DNA of 64,000 nucleotides from positions 3,596,001 to 3,660,000 of the forward strand of contig NZ_CP055930.1 of NCBI RefSeq assembly GCF_013927005.1, read 5' to 3'. The notes under the pieces are model-generated. The model searched no databases. It worked only from the letters and a program-made list of their open reading frames with translations, and was not told the DNA's origin. Positions 39,696-48,556 of the stretch are shown piece by piece (within the stretch, counting starts at the first letter, position 1; the number at the start of each line of letters is the position of its first letter). Source of the DNA: Enterobacter sp. RHBSTW-00175. GTDB lineage: Bacteria; Pseudomonadota; Gammaproteobacteria; Enterobacterales; Enterobacteriaceae. The translations under genes were made by a program, and so were the position numbers.

Positions 39696-40380
39696 GCTCA
39701 TCATTCAGCTCGTTAACGTGGCCCTGTGCCACGTTACGCCCGCGATACAACATGCAGAAGCGGTCCGCAACCCGACGGATAAACGACAGCTGCTGCTCCG
39801 CTAACAGTACCGTCATACCCAGCTCACGGTTCAGCCTTATCAACAGTTGCGCAAGCTTCTGGGCAAAGCTCGGCCCTGCGCCGTGCATCGGTTCATCCAG
39901 AATCAACACCCGCGGGCGATTCACCAGGGCGTTGGCTATCGCCAGCTGATACTGAATATCGGGCGGTAACCCGTTGGCGCGTGTCTGGCGCAGCGTATAG
40001 AGCTGCGGGAAAAGCGCGTAAACCTCGCTTTTGGCTGAGGCATCAGGCTTTCCCGTGGCCCGCATCGCGATATGCAGATTCTCTTCAATGGTCAACTGCG
40101 AGAAAATCCGTCTGTCCTGCGAGACGTAGCCAATGCCAGGTCGGTTTCGCTGTTCAGGTGGCTGGCTGAGCAGATCGCGCGGTGGTGCCCCCGCTTCATG
40201 CCAGATGATTGTTCCGCTATCAACGGGTAAATTTCCCGCGATGCAGTTCATCAGCGTGGTTTTCCCCATACCCGGCAGGCCAATGACCCCCGTACACAGG
40301 CCTGGCGGTAAATCTAAATCAACATTCCATAGCGTATGTTGGCTTCCGTAAAACTGATTAACTGCACGCAGACTCAACAT
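39658..40380 (-). CDS. Orphan UrtE-like ABC ATPase lacking the signature motif
   Basis: 240 residues, LivF/UrtE-type ATPase: NQFYGSQHTLW start and RRVADRFC near the end are typical of UrtE. Walker A GLPGMGKTT (about 34-42), Q-loop YVSQDRRIF and Walker B VLILDEP are intact. The usual LSGGQ signature is replaced by LPPDI in NGLPPDIQYQLAIANAL (about 137-153). No permease or binding-protein gene lies nearby. Ribosome site AAGGAGAG and a sigma-54-type promoter precede it. Could be a remnant of a urea/amino-acid transporter operon or a protein with a new role. Confidence 0.85.
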   Translation of the reverse strand: MLSLRAVNQFYGSQHTLWNVDLDLPPGLCTGVIGLPGMGKTTLMNCIAGNLPVDSGTIIWHEAGAPPRDLLSQPPEQRNRPGIGYVSQDRRIFSQLTIEENLHIAMRATGKPDASAKSEVYALFPQLYTLRQTRANGLPPDIQYQLAIANALVNRPRVLILDEPMHGAGPSFAQKLAQLLIRLNRELGMTVLLAEQQLSFIRRVADRFCMLYRGRNVAQGHVNELNDELIAHWMTLEARR

Positions 40381-40425
40381 GTTTCTCTCCTTAAAAATCG
40401 ATGTGGGTATGGCTCGTACGGATTG

Positions 40426-40441
40426 TGCAAAACTCCTGCCA
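40426..40441 (-). promoter_or_regulatory. Sigma-54 (-24/-12) promoter before the UrtE-like gene
   Basis: On the minus strand TGGCAGGAGTTTTGCA. This matches the sigma-54 consensus TGGCACGNNNNTTGCA at 11 of 12 defined bases, with the required GG-N10-GC spacing. The predicted start is about 35 bases before the gene's ATG. Confidence 0.82.
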
Positions 40442-40516
40442 GAACCGTTAAGTTGATTAAAAAAGAGACTTTTTTAGGAATGAGCCTGGGGCAAGGTAGG
40501 GATGCGGCACGGAATT

Positions 40517-40531
40517 GCACAGTGGCAGTGC
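40517..40531. promoter_or_regulatory. NtrC-type enhancer site
   Basis: GCAC, seven bases, GTGC: the NtrC (GlnG) dyad core. Its centre is about 109 bp upstream of the predicted sigma-54 start, a distance normal for NtrC enhancers. A second half site TGGTGCA is at 40548-40554. Regulation by nitrogen limitation is inferred. Confidence 0.7.
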
Positions 40532-40711
40532 TGGCGGTGTTGAGTTGTGGTGCAGCGATAAAATCACTGAATTGTGATTAAGATCTCACCAAACCGTTAT
40601 GTCTGACGCAACTGATTATCATCAAAAAACAGCTATAAAATTTTTTTGTCACCCCACCGGTGGGAAAAACCGGGAATTAGCTGAGTGGCGGTCTATACGG
40701 GCTGGAAGCAG

Positions 40712-40734
40712 TTATCCACTATTCCTGTGGATAA
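40712..40734. promoter_or_regulatory. Inverted pair of DnaA boxes upstream of uvrB
   Basis: TTATCCACT (8 of 9) and, inverted after 5 bases, TGTGGATAA (9 of 9, consensus TTATCCACA). The 750-bp region 40381-41131 has no gene; besides the sigma-54 and NtrC-type sites it holds these boxes and the uvrB SOS box. DnaA boxes near a distal uvrB promoter have been reported in E. coli. Confidence 0.8.
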
Positions 40735-41038
40735 CCATGTGTATTAGAGTTAGAAAACACGCGATAAGCGAGAGAACACGCGGCTTACACCTGAATTGGT
40801 GCGAAACGCGGCTTTAGAAAATATCGGTTAAAAATCAAATTGTTATATAAAAGCAATTAGCGTAATGAAACTGTCACTGGTTGCCACAAAACTTTCATTA
40901 CACGGCTTGACAAATGTTAAAAAAGAAAAAGTTCTGGGGATAACCCGGGTTCGCTGGTGTTTTATTTTGTCGCAGTCTAAATTTTGACCGGGATTACGCT
41001 AATCAATCGAACGCTACTCTAAATATCCTGACACGCCA

Positions 41039-41054
41039 CTGGTTTTTCATCCAG
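41039..41054. promoter_or_regulatory. LexA (SOS) box of uvrB
   Basis: CTG, ten T-rich bases, CAG: the LexA operator core, about 80 bp before the uvrB start, where E. coli uvrB has its SOS box. Confidence 0.85.
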
Positions 41055-41131
41055 TATTTTTTACTGGCAATCCTGGCAGCTGCGAGTAAAATTACTCACC
41101 TGCCGCTAATTACGTCATCAGGTCATCGCCC

Positions 41132-43147
41132 ATGAGTAAACCGTTCAAATTGAATTCTGTTTTCAGCCCTTCAGGCGACCAGCCTGAGGCGATCCGTCGC
41201 CTGGAAGAGGGGCTGGAAGACGGTCTGGCACATCAGACGCTTCTGGGCGTTACCGGCTCGGGTAAGACCTTTACCGTTGCCAACGTCATTGCGGATCTCC
41301 AGCGCCCCACTATGGTGCTTGCCCCGAATAAAACCCTGGCGGCTCAGCTTTATGGTGAGATGAAAGAGTTCTTCCCGGAGAACGCGGTGGAGTACTTCGT
41401 TTCTTACTACGATTACTACCAGCCAGAAGCGTATGTCCCAAGCTCCGATACCTTTATCGAAAAAGATGCGTCGGTGAACGAACACATCGAACAAATGCGT
41501 CTGTCGGCAACCAAAGCACTGCTGGAACGCCGCGATGTGATTGTGGTGGCTTCGGTGTCCGCTATCTACGGTCTGGGCGACCCGGACCTGTACCTGAAGA
41601 TGATGTTGCACCTTACCCAGGGGATGATCATCGATCAGCGTGCGATTTTGCGCCGCCTGGCAGAGCTGCAATACACCCGCAACGACCAGGCCTTCCAGCG
41701 TGGTACGTTCCGCGTGCGCGGCGAAGTTATCGATATCTTCCCGGCAGAGTCAGACGATATTGCACTGCGTGTTGAACTGTTCGACGAAGAGGTTGAGCGG
41801 CTGTCGTTGTTTGACCCGCTGACCGGGCATGTGGAATCGGTCATTCAGCGTTTCACGGTTTACCCTAAAACGCACTACGTGACCCCGCGTGAACGTATTG
41901 TGCAGGCGATGGAAGATATTAAAGACGAGCTGGCAGACCGCCGTAAGGTGCTACTGGCGAATAACAAGCTGCTCGAGGAGCAGCGTTTAAGCCAGCGTAC
42001 CCAGTTTGATCTGGAGATGATGAACGAGCTGGGTTACTGCTCCGGTATCGAAAACTACTCGCGCTTCCTCTCTGGCCGCGGGCCGGGCGAGCCACCGCCA
42101 ACCCTGTTTGACTACCTTCCGGCGGACGGCCTGCTGGTGGTGGATGAATCCCACGTGACGATTCCGCAGATTGGCGGCATGTATCGCGGCGACAGGGCAC
42201 GTAAAGAGACGCTGGTAGAGTACGGTTTCCGCCTGCCATCAGCGCTGGATAACCGCCCGATGAAGTTTGAAGAGTTTGAAGCACTTGCTCCGCAAACTAT
42301 CTACGTGTCGGCAACGCCGGGCAGCTATGAACTGGAGAAATCGGGCGACGAGGTGGTGGACCAGGTGGTGCGTCCTACCGGTCTGCTGGATCCGATTATC
42401 GAAGTACGCCCTGTTGCTACGCAGGTTGACGATCTTCTGTCTGAGATTCGTATCCGCGCTGCCATCAATGAACGCGTGCTGGTGACGACCCTGACCAAGC
42501 GCATGGCGGAAGACCTGACTGAATATCTTGAAGAACACGGTGAGCGCGTGCGGTATCTGCACTCGGATATCGATACCGTGGAGCGTATGGAAATTATCCG
42601 TGACCTGCGTCTGGGCGAGTTCGACGTACTGGTGGGGATCAACCTGCTGCGAGAAGGTCTGGATATGCCTGAAGTGTCGCTGGTCGCGATTCTGGACGCC
42701 GACAAAGAGGGCTTCCTGCGTTCTGAGCGTTCCCTGATCCAGACCATTGGCCGTGCCGCGCGTAACGTGAACGGTAAGGCGATCCTCTACGGCGATAAGA
42801 TAACCCCATCGATGGCGAAAGCGATTGGTGAAACGGAACGTCGACGCGAGAAACAGCAGCGTTATAACGAAGAAAATGGTATTACGCCGCAAGGGCTGAA
42901 CAAGAAGGTGGTGGATATTCTGGCGCTGGGTCAGAACATCGCCAAAACAAAAGCAAAAGGGCGGGGCAAGGCGCGTTCAGTGGTGGAAGAAGATACTGTC
43001 GTGCTGACACCAAAAGCGCTCCAGCAGAAAATTCATGAGCTGGAAGCGCAGATGATGCAACACGCGCAGAATCTGGAGTTTGAAGAGGCTGCGCAAATCC
43101 GTGACCAGCTGCATCAGTTGCGGGATTTGTTTATTGCAGCATCGTAA
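41132..43147 (+). CDS. uvrB: Excinuclease ABC subunit B
   Basis: 671 residues. Damage-verification helicase-like subunit of UvrABC nucleotide excision repair. Walker [15 protein letters not shown] (about 39-52); beta-hairpin with [16 protein letters not shown] (about 89-104); DESH box; motif [11 protein letters not shown] (about 540). The C-terminal UVR domain (about 630-665) binds UvrC. SOS-controlled. Confidence 0.98.
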   Translation: MSKPFKLNSVFSPSGDQPEAIRRLEEGLEDGLAHQTLLGVTGSGKTFTVANVIADLQRPTMVLAPNKTLAAQLYGEMKEFFPENAVEYFVSYYDYYQPEAYVPSSDTFIEKDASVNEHIEQMRLSATKALLERRDVIVVASVSAIYGLGDPDLYLKMMLHLTQGMIIDQRAILRRLAELQYTRNDQAFQRGTFRVRGEVIDIFPAESDDIALRVELFDEEVERLSLFDPLTGHVESVIQRFTVYPKTHYVTPRERIVQAMEDIKDELADRRKVLLANNKLLEEQRLSQRTQFDLEMMNELGYCSGIENYSRFLSGRGPGEPPPTLFDYLPADGLLVVDESHVTIPQIGGMYRGDRARKETLVEYGFRLPSALDNRPMKFEEFEALAPQTIYVSATPGSYELEKSGDEVVDQVVRPTGLLDPIIEVRPVATQVDDLLSEIRIRAAINERVLVTTLTKRMAEDLTEYLEEHGERVRYLHSDIDTVERMEIIRDLRLGEFDVLVGINLLREGLDMPEVSLVAILDADKEGFLRSERSLIQTIGRAARNVNGKAILYGDKITPSMAKAIGETERRREKQQRYNEENGITPQGLNKKVVDILALGQNIAKTKAKGRGKARSVVEEDTVVLTPKALQQKIHELEAQMMQHAQNLEFEEAAQIRDQLHQLRDLFIAAS

Positions 43148-43154
43148 CAAAAGC

Positions 43155-43689
43155 AAAATGGCAGCCAAAAGCTGTACTGCTTGTCAGTTAAGCACGGTGC
43201 ATGATTCCGTTCACCTTAATATCAGCAGAAAATAATTCGTTCAGAACCTGTGAACGGGATAAGGGGGCCACCGCGGCCCCCTTATCAATTCCCGCGGCCC
43301 GCAATGAAATCGGTGCTTCGCACTGCGCTCACCTCCCGACCGTCTGCCTGCGGTCGGCTCGACTCGACATCCTGTCTCATTTCGCCTCTGGCCGCCATCC
43401 ATGGCGTCCAGCCCTTGTCATCCGGCCTCCGGTTCGCCGATTTCTGCGGGACTCAACAACCGTGCCATTTTCAGGCCGCAGAGAAGGTTGAGGGTACCGC
43501 GAAGCGGTGATTTTCTTTGCCGGGAGCCGGGATTGCTAAGGGGGCTGCCGCCGCCCCCTTAGCACGTTCACTGCAGCGGATTATGCAGGTAGCAGGAAAG
43601 TCTGAGTGAACGGAACGATGCCACTAAAATAACAGAGTGGCTTAATATCGCTTAACTGACTGGCATTACAGCCAAAAGCTGCCATTTTT
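43155..43689. repeat. 535-bp fold-back (nested inverted repeat) element
   Basis: No gene is seen between uvrB and ybhK. The outer arms (43155-43193 and 43650-43689) are imperfect inverted repeats sharing AAAATGGCAGC and GTCAGTTAAGC. Inside are CCGTTCAC (43208-43215) and GTGAACGG (43605-43612); GTGAACG (43250-43256) and CGTTCAC (43564-43570); a 12-bp GC hairpin at 43258-43286 and an 11-bp one at 43535-43563. A near-perfect central hairpin lies at 43388-43411. The inner flanks also pair imperfectly. It looks like a non-coding mobile or structured-RNA element. Confidence 0.75.
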
Positions 43690-43699
43690 AGTGTTTTCT

Positions 43700-43738
43700 C
43701 CCTCTCCCTGTGGGAGAGGGGCGGGGTGAGGGCACCAG
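43700..43738. repeat. Intergenic CCCTCTCCC hairpin repeat, copy 1
   Basis: CCCTCTCCC-TGT-GGGAGAGGG hairpin followed by GCGGGGTGAGGGCACCAG, at the 3' end of ybhK. An inverted copy is at 48508-48545. A dispersed enterobacterial intergenic repeat, probably helping termination. Confidence 0.8.
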
Positions 43739-43757
43739 ACCGCACTGAAGCAAAACC

Positions 43758-44666
43758 TTAACCCAACGCCTGAATCGCTTTCTCCAGTGCTTCACGCAGC
43801 AGATGACGATCGTGGCGATACTGAATATCGCTGGCTTCCAGTGGCTCCTGCACCACCACGCGTGCGCCGATCCCCGACACATCAGCTTTCGGCCCAACCA
43901 CAACCGCGTCGATGATTTTTTTCCCGACGTACTGCTCCATGATACCGAGCTTGTCCGCAAGCGTCAGGCTTGCTGCCGCCGGGCTCAGTTCACGCCCTAA
44001 ATTACCGATATAGACCACCGGAGCTGGTGTTCTGCGCAGGGCCTGAGCCAGCTCTTTTACCAGCAGAATGGGCATCAGGCTGGTGTAAAAACTTCCCGGC
44101 CCAATCAGGATCAAATCCGCTTCGCCGATAGCATCGACGGCTTCACGCGTAGCGGGAACGCCCGGATATGTCATGAGCTCTTTCGGCGGCAGGGTCAGCT
44201 GGTCAATATTCACTTCGCCGTAAACTTCATGGCCTTCCACATCAATTGCCATCAAGTCGACCGGTTGTTCAGACATCGGAATCAGGAACGCATCAACTTT
44301 AAGCAGATTACGTATTAAATTGATGGCTTCAAGAGGGCGAACGCTCAGGTGATCCAGCGCCTTTAACATCAGGTTTCCGAGGTTATGGCCAGAAAGTTCG
44401 CCATTACCGGCAAAACGGTACTCAAACATCGCTGACGCCACGCTCGGTTCGGTAATTAACTGATTTAAGCAGTTACGCATATCGCCCCACGCGATACCGC
44501 CTTCCGAACGACGAATGCGCCCTGTAGAACCGCCGTTATCGGTTGTAGTGACTATCCCTGTAAGCCTGGATCCAAGAGAGGAAAGTGAAGACATCACTCG
44601 CCCCAGACCGTGGCCTCCGCCAAGAGCGACTACCCGATCAAGATCCGCAAAAGTGCGATTGCGCAT
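43758..44666 (-). CDS. ybhK: YvcK/CofD-like family protein YbhK
   Basis: 302 residues, UPF0052/YvcK family (2-phospho-L-lactate transferase-like fold). Starts with [17 protein letters not shown] (about 12-28) and [15 protein letters not shown], which form the nucleotide-sugar pocket in the family. The Bacillus relative is needed for growth on gluconeogenic carbon and for cell shape and binds UDP-GlcNAc; the enterobacterial role is not known. Confidence 0.93.
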   Translation of the reverse strand: MRNRTFADLDRVVALGGGHGLGRVMSSLSSLGSRLTGIVTTTDNGGSTGRIRRSEGGIAWGDMRNCLNQLITEPSVASAMFEYRFAGNGELSGHNLGNLMLKALDHLSVRPLEAINLIRNLLKVDAFLIPMSEQPVDLMAIDVEGHEVYGEVNIDQLTLPPKELMTYPGVPATREAVDAIGEADLILIGPGSFYTSLMPILLVKELAQALRRTPAPVVYIGNLGRELSPAAASLTLADKLGIMEQYVGKKIIDAVVVGPKADVSGIGARVVVQEPLEASDIQYRHDRHLLREALEKAIQALG

Positions 44667-44806
44667 ACCTATTCCTTATCACGTTCGAACAGCGTAACAG
44701 TAACCTAACTACCCCTAAAAGACGATGCTTCACCCGGTGCAAAATGACGTATATCAATGCGAAAGTACCGTTTTTGCGTATTCTGTTACGAAAATGCACG
44801 ATCATG

Positions 44807-44832
44807 TCGCTATATATAAAATTATATAGCGA
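44807..44832. promoter_or_regulatory. ModE operator before moaA
   Basis: TCGCTATAT, 8 bases, ATATAGCGA: same 9-8-9 design as the modA operator with one symmetric base-pair change. In E. coli ModE activates moaABCDE. The 348-bp region 44667-45014 also holds the Moco riboswitch. Confidence 0.88.
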
Positions 44833-44901
44833 AAACCGATAATGGCGAAGAGGTGATTTCCGCGCTACTATCGCCTAAACCACGTTTTCGAATTTGAAAA
44901 C

Positions 44902-45013
44902 ATACACTCTAGCCTTTGTGCCTGTGTCGAAAGATATGGCGCTCTGGCCGTGGCGGATTTGCCACCAGGGTACAGAAAGAAATGACTGTGCCTCCCGTAT
45001 CTGGAAAGGTGTA
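44902..45013 (+). promoter_or_regulatory. Molybdenum cofactor (Moco) riboswitch in the moaA leader
   Basis: The leader contains CTCTAGCCTTTGTGCC, GATATGGCGCTCTGGCCGTG and TGACTGTGCCTCCCGTAT in the order of the E. coli moaA Moco RNA motif. The hairpin GTGGCGGATTTGCCACC is at about 44950-44966. It ends at the moaA ribosome site (GGAAAGG), consistent with control of translation. Boundaries are approximate. Confidence 0.85.
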
Positions 45014-45014
45014 C

Positions 45015-46004
45015 ATGGCTTCACAACTTACTGATGCTTTCGCGCGTAAGTTCTTTTACTTACGTCTGTCGATTACCGATGTGTGCAATTTCCGTTGCAC
45101 CTACTGTCTGCCTGACGGTTACAAACCTGGCAGTACCACCAATAATGGCTTTCTCTCCGTGGATGAAGTGCGCCGCGTCACGCGTGCGTTCTCTGAACTC
45201 GGCACCGAAAAAGTGCGGCTGACCGGGGGAGAACCTTCTCTGCGTCGCGACTTTCCCGATATTATCGCTGCTGTGCGCGAAAACGACCGTATCCGTCAAA
45301 TTGCGGTTACCACCAATGGGTATCGCATGGCGCGGGACGTGGCGAACTGGCGTGACGCTGGCCTGACGGCGATCAACGTCAGTGTCGATAGCCTTGATGC
45401 CCGCCAGTTCCATGCAATTACCGGCCAGGATAAGTTTCGGCAGGTGATGGACGGCATTGATGCGGCGTTTGCTGCCGGTTTCGAGAAGGTGAAAGTCAAT
45501 ACGGTGCTAATGTGCGATGTAAACCACCATCAACTGGACACCTTCCTGGCGTGGATCAAATCACGCCGCATTCAATTGCGTTTTATTGAGCTGATGGAAA
45601 CCGGCGAGGGCAGCGAGCTGTTCCGTCGTCATCACATCTCCGGCATGGTGCTGCGCGACGAACTGCTGAAACGCGGCTGGATCCACCAGATCCGCCAGCG
45701 CAGCGACGGCCCGGCGCAGGTCTTTTGCCACCCTGATTACGAAGGGGAAATCGGGCTTATCATGCCTTATGAGAAAGAGTTCTGTGCCAGCTGTAATCGC
45801 CTGCGCGTCTCGTCTGTGGGCAAGCTGCACTTATGCCTGTTCGGGGATGGTGGCGTAGACCTTCGCGATCTGCTGGAAGACGACTCTCAACAGGACGCGC
45901 TTGAAGCGCGTATTTCCGAAGCGCTGACGCATAAAAAACAGACCCATTTCCTGCATCAGGGCAACACCGGAATTACTCAGAACCTGTCATACATTGGCGG
46001 GTAA
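45015..46004 (+). CDS. moaA: GTP 3',8-cyclase
   Basis: 329 residues, radical SAM. N-terminal [4Fe-4S] motif CNFRCTYC (about 24-31), [11 protein letters not shown] (about 70), and the C-terminal cluster Cys in [22 protein letters not shown] (about 256-277). First step of molybdopterin synthesis with MoaC. The open frame reaches back 33 codons into the riboswitch; the ATG giving MASQLTDAF is correct by homology and by its ribosome site. Confidence 0.98.
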   Translation: MASQLTDAFARKFFYLRLSITDVCNFRCTYCLPDGYKPGSTTNNGFLSVDEVRRVTRAFSELGTEKVRLTGGEPSLRRDFPDIIAAVRENDRIRQIAVTTNGYRMARDVANWRDAGLTAINVSVDSLDARQFHAITGQDKFRQVMDGIDAAFAAGFEKVKVNTVLMCDVNHHQLDTFLAWIKSRRIQLRFIELMETGEGSELFRRHHISGMVLRDELLKRGWIHQIRQRSDGPAQVFCHPDYEGEIGLIMPYEKEFCASCNRLRVSSVGKLHLCLFGDGGVDLRDLLEDDSQQDALEARISEALTHKKQTHFLHQGNTGITQNLSYIGG

Positions 46005-46028
46005 TCAGTCTTAAGAAGGAACCAGAAG

Positions 46029-46541
46029 ATGAGTCAGGTAAGCGCAGAATTTATCCCGACACGTATTGCTATTCTTACCGTTTCTGAACGCCGTGGTGAA
46101 GAGGATGATACCTCCGGCCACTGGTTGCGCGATGCGGCACACGAAGCCGGGCACCATATTGTTGCTAAAGCGATTGTTAAAGAGAACCGCTACGCCATCC
46201 GTGCCCAGGTTTCCCAGTGGATCGCCGGTGATGAAGTGCAGGTGGTGCTGATTACAGGCGGTACTGGTTTTACCGCAGGAGATCAGGCTCCCGAAGCGTT
46301 GATTCCCCTGTTTGATCGCGAAGTAGAAGGCTTTGGCGAAGTATTTCGGATGCTCTCATTTGAAGAGATTGGCACCTCAACCTTGCAGTCACGCGCGGTG
46401 GCGGGGGTAGCGAACAAAACGCTGATTTTTGCCATGCCGGGCTCCACCAAAGCGTGCCGTACCGCGTGGGAGAACATCATCGCGCCGCAGCTCGATGCCC
46501 GCACCCGTCCGTGTAATTTCCATCCCCATTTAAAGAAATAA
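46029..46541 (+). CDS. moaB: Molybdopterin biosynthesis protein B
   Basis: 170 residues, MogA/MoaB family with the molybdopterin-binding motif ITGGTGFTAGDQAPEAL (about 77-93). In E. coli MogA does the adenylylation and MoaB's role is minor or unclear. Between moaA and moaC, 24 bp and 3 bp away. Confidence 0.96.
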   Translation: MSQVSAEFIPTRIAILTVSERRGEEDDTSGHWLRDAAHEAGHHIVAKAIVKENRYAIRAQVSQWIAGDEVQVVLITGGTGFTAGDQAPEALIPLFDREVEGFGEVFRMLSFEEIGTSTLQSRAVAGVANKTLIFAMPGSTKACRTAWENIIAPQLDARTRPCNFHPHLKK

Positions 46542-46544
46542 GTT

Positions 46545-47030
46545 ATGTCACAACTGACCCACATTAACGCCGCTGGCGAAGCGCATATGGTGGATGTGTC
46601 TGCCAAAGCCGAGACGGTGCGCGAAGCGCGTGCTGAAGCTTTCGTTACCATGTTGCCTGAAACCCTGGCGATGATTATCGATGGCAGCCACCACAAGGGT
46701 GATGTGTTTGCTACCGCACGCATTGCCGGTATCCAGGCCGCGAAACGGACCTGGGATTTGATCCCACTGTGCCACCCGTTGATGCTCAGTAAGGTTGAGG
46801 TAAACCTGCTGGCGCAGCCGGAACACAACCGCGTGCGAATTGAATCACTTTGCCGTTTAACCGGGAAAACCGGCGTTGAGATGGAAGCGCTGACGGCGGC
46901 CTCTGTCGCCGCGTTGACCATCTACGATATGTGTAAAGCCGTGCAAAAAGACATGGTGATTGGCCCGGTTCGTCTGCTGGCAAAAAGCGGCGGGAAATCT
47001 GGCGATTTTAAGGTGGACAGCCATGATTAA
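46545..47030 (+). CDS. moaC: Cyclic pyranopterin monophosphate synthase
   Basis: 161 residues. Converts the MoaA product to cyclic pyranopterin monophosphate. Conserved [15 protein letters not shown] (about 71-85) and the [21 protein letters not shown] region with catalytic Lys/Asp. Overlaps moaD by 8 bases. Confidence 0.98.
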   Translation: MSQLTHINAAGEAHMVDVSAKAETVREARAEAFVTMLPETLAMIIDGSHHKGDVFATARIAGIQAAKRTWDLIPLCHPLMLSKVEVNLLAQPEHNRVRIESLCRLTGKTGVEMEALTAASVAALTIYDMCKAVQKDMVIGPVRLLAKSGGKSGDFKVDSHD

Positions 47031-47268
47031 AGTGCTCTTTTTTGCTCAGGTCCGCGAGCTGGTCAACACCGATAGTCTGACCCTGGAAACCTCATTCGAT
47101 AACGTTGCCGCACTGCGCGCACATCTGGCAGAACAAAGCGACCGCTGGGCGCTGGCGCTGGATGAAGGCAAATTGCTGGCGGCAGTTAATCAGACTCTGG
47201 TGGATTTTAACCATCCGCTGAAGGCCGGTGACGAAGTGGCGTTCTTCCCGCCGGTGACAGGAGGCTGA
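47023..47268 (+). CDS. moaD: Molybdopterin synthase sulphur carrier subunit
   Basis: 81 residues, ubiquitin-like fold, ending in the required C-terminal Gly-Gly (PPVTGG) that carries the thiocarboxylate. Start [13 protein letters not shown] overlaps moaC; moaE begins one base after the stop. Confidence 0.98.
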   Translation: MIKVLFFAQVRELVNTDSLTLETSFDNVAALRAHLAEQSDRWALALDEGKLLAAVNQTLVDFNHPLKAGDEVAFFPPVTGG

Positions 47269-47269
47269 A

Positions 47270-47722
47270 ATGGCTGAAACCCGAATTCTGGTAGGTCATG
47301 ACCGCTTCAGTGTCGGTACAGAATACAGCTGGCTGGCGGAGCGCGATGAAGATGGCGCGGTTGTCACCTTCACTGGCAAAGTGCGTAACCACAATCTTGG
47401 CGACAGCGTGAAAGCGCTCACGCTGGAGCACTATCCGGGCATGACCGAAAAATCGCTGGCGGAGATCGTGGACGAGGCGCGTGGACGTTGGCCGCTCGGG
47501 CGCGTCACGGTTATCCACCGCATCGGCGAAATGTGGCCGGGTGAAGAGATCGTGTTTGTTGGCGTGACCAGTGCGCATCGCAGCAGCGCGTTCGCGGCGG
47601 GCGAATTTATTATGGACTACCTCAAAACCAAAGCGCCATTCTGGAAGCGTGAAGCGACGCCAGAAGGTGAGCGGTGGGTGGAATCGCGTGACAGCGATAA
47701 ACAAGCTGCTGGTCGTTGGTAG
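47270..47722 (+). CDS. moaE: Molybdopterin synthase catalytic subunit
   Basis: 150 residues. Adds two sulphurs from MoaD to make molybdopterin. Conserved LEHYPGMTEKSL (about 45-56), HRIGEMWPGEEIVFVGV and the catalytic-Lys region YLKTKAPFWKRE (about 118-129). Last gene of moaABCDE. Confidence 0.98.
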   Translation: MAETRILVGHDRFSVGTEYSWLAERDEDGAVVTFTGKVRNHNLGDSVKALTLEHYPGMTEKSLAEIVDEARGRWPLGRVTVIHRIGEMWPGEEIVFVGVTSAHRSSAFAAGEFIMDYLKTKAPFWKREATPEGERWVESRDSDKQAAGRW

Positions 47723-47786
47723 TCTGTTTACGTGGATGTGTTAGTCTTAAAACGTGTGTCTACTTAATCTTAATCAGGAGTGAATC

Positions 47787-48494
47787 ATGGACCGATTTCC
47801 GCGTTCCGATTCTATAGTGCAGCAGACCCGAACCGGGCTGCAAACGTATATGGCCCAGGTGTACGGCTGGATGACAGTCGGCCTGCTGCTGACCGCGTTT
47901 ATTGCGTGGTACGCCGCAAATACACCTGATCTGATGATGTTTATCTTTTCCAGCAAAATCACCTTCTTTGGGTTGATCATCGCCCAACTGGCGCTGGTGT
48001 TTGTCCTCTCAGGCCTGGTGCAAAAGCTCAGCGCCGGCATGGCGACCACGCTGTTTATGCTGTACTCGGCGCTGACCGGGCTAACGCTTTCGAGTATTTT
48101 CATCGTTTACACCTATTCCTCCATCGCCAGTACATTTGTGGTGAGCGGCGGGATGTTCGGCGCGATGAGCCTGTACGGTTACACCACAAAGCGCGATTTG
48201 AGCGGTTTTGGCAGTATGCTGTTTATGGCGCTGATTGGGATCGTGCTGGCATCGCTGGTGAACCTGTGGCTCAAGAGTGAAGCGCTGATGTGGGCGGTGA
48301 CCTACATTGGGGTGATTGTCTTCGTCGGGCTGACGGCCTACGACACCCAGAAACTGAAAAATATCGGCGAGCAGATTGACGTGCGCGATAGCTCAACGTT
48401 GCGCAAATACTCCATCCTTGGTGCGCTGACGTTGTATCTGGACTTTATCAACCTGTTCCTGATGCTGCTGCGTATTCTGGGCAACCGTCGCTAG
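47787..48494 (+). CDS. ybhL: Bax inhibitor-1 family membrane protein YbhL
   Basis: 235 residues with seven membrane helices and the BI-1 family feature TAYDTQKLKNIGEQ (about residue 190) before the last helix. Possibly a calcium or ion leak pathway by analogy with BsYetJ; the enterobacterial function is unknown. ATG 6 bases after an AGGAG. Confidence 0.94.
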   Translation: MDRFPRSDSIVQQTRTGLQTYMAQVYGWMTVGLLLTAFIAWYAANTPDLMMFIFSSKITFFGLIIAQLALVFVLSGLVQKLSAGMATTLFMLYSALTGLTLSSIFIVYTYSSIASTFVVSGGMFGAMSLYGYTTKRDLSGFGSMLFMALIGIVLASLVNLWLKSEALMWAVTYIGVIVFVGLTAYDTQKLKNIGEQIDVRDSSTLRKYSILGALTLYLDFINLFLMLLRILGNRR

Positions 48495-48507
48495 AGGTTG
48501 GTGCGGC

Positions 48508-48545
48508 CTGGTGCCCTCACCCTGACCCTCTCCCACGGGAGAGGG
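48508..48545. repeat. Intergenic CCCTCTCCC hairpin repeat, copy 2 (inverted)
   Basis: CTGGTGCCCTCACCCTGA followed by CCCTCTCCC-AC-GGGAGAGGG; in reverse complement it aligns with 43700-43738. It lies at the 3' end of ybhL. Confidence 0.8.
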
Positions 48546-48556
48546 AACAAACACTA

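Noticed and set aside
40336..40817. Plus-strand open frames between the UrtE-like gene and uvrB
   Set aside because: They overlap the sigma-54 promoter, NtrC-type site and DnaA boxes and have no family resemblance.
43201..43510. Short open frames (86-96 codons) within the fold-back element
   Set aside because: Composition is Arg/Pro/Ser-rich from GC-rich palindromes, there is no convincing ribosome site, and overlapping frames are equally open; more likely non-coding.
44916..45014. Extended moaA N-terminus (33 extra codons)
   Set aside because: It covers the Moco riboswitch, and the family start is MASQLTDAF at 45015.
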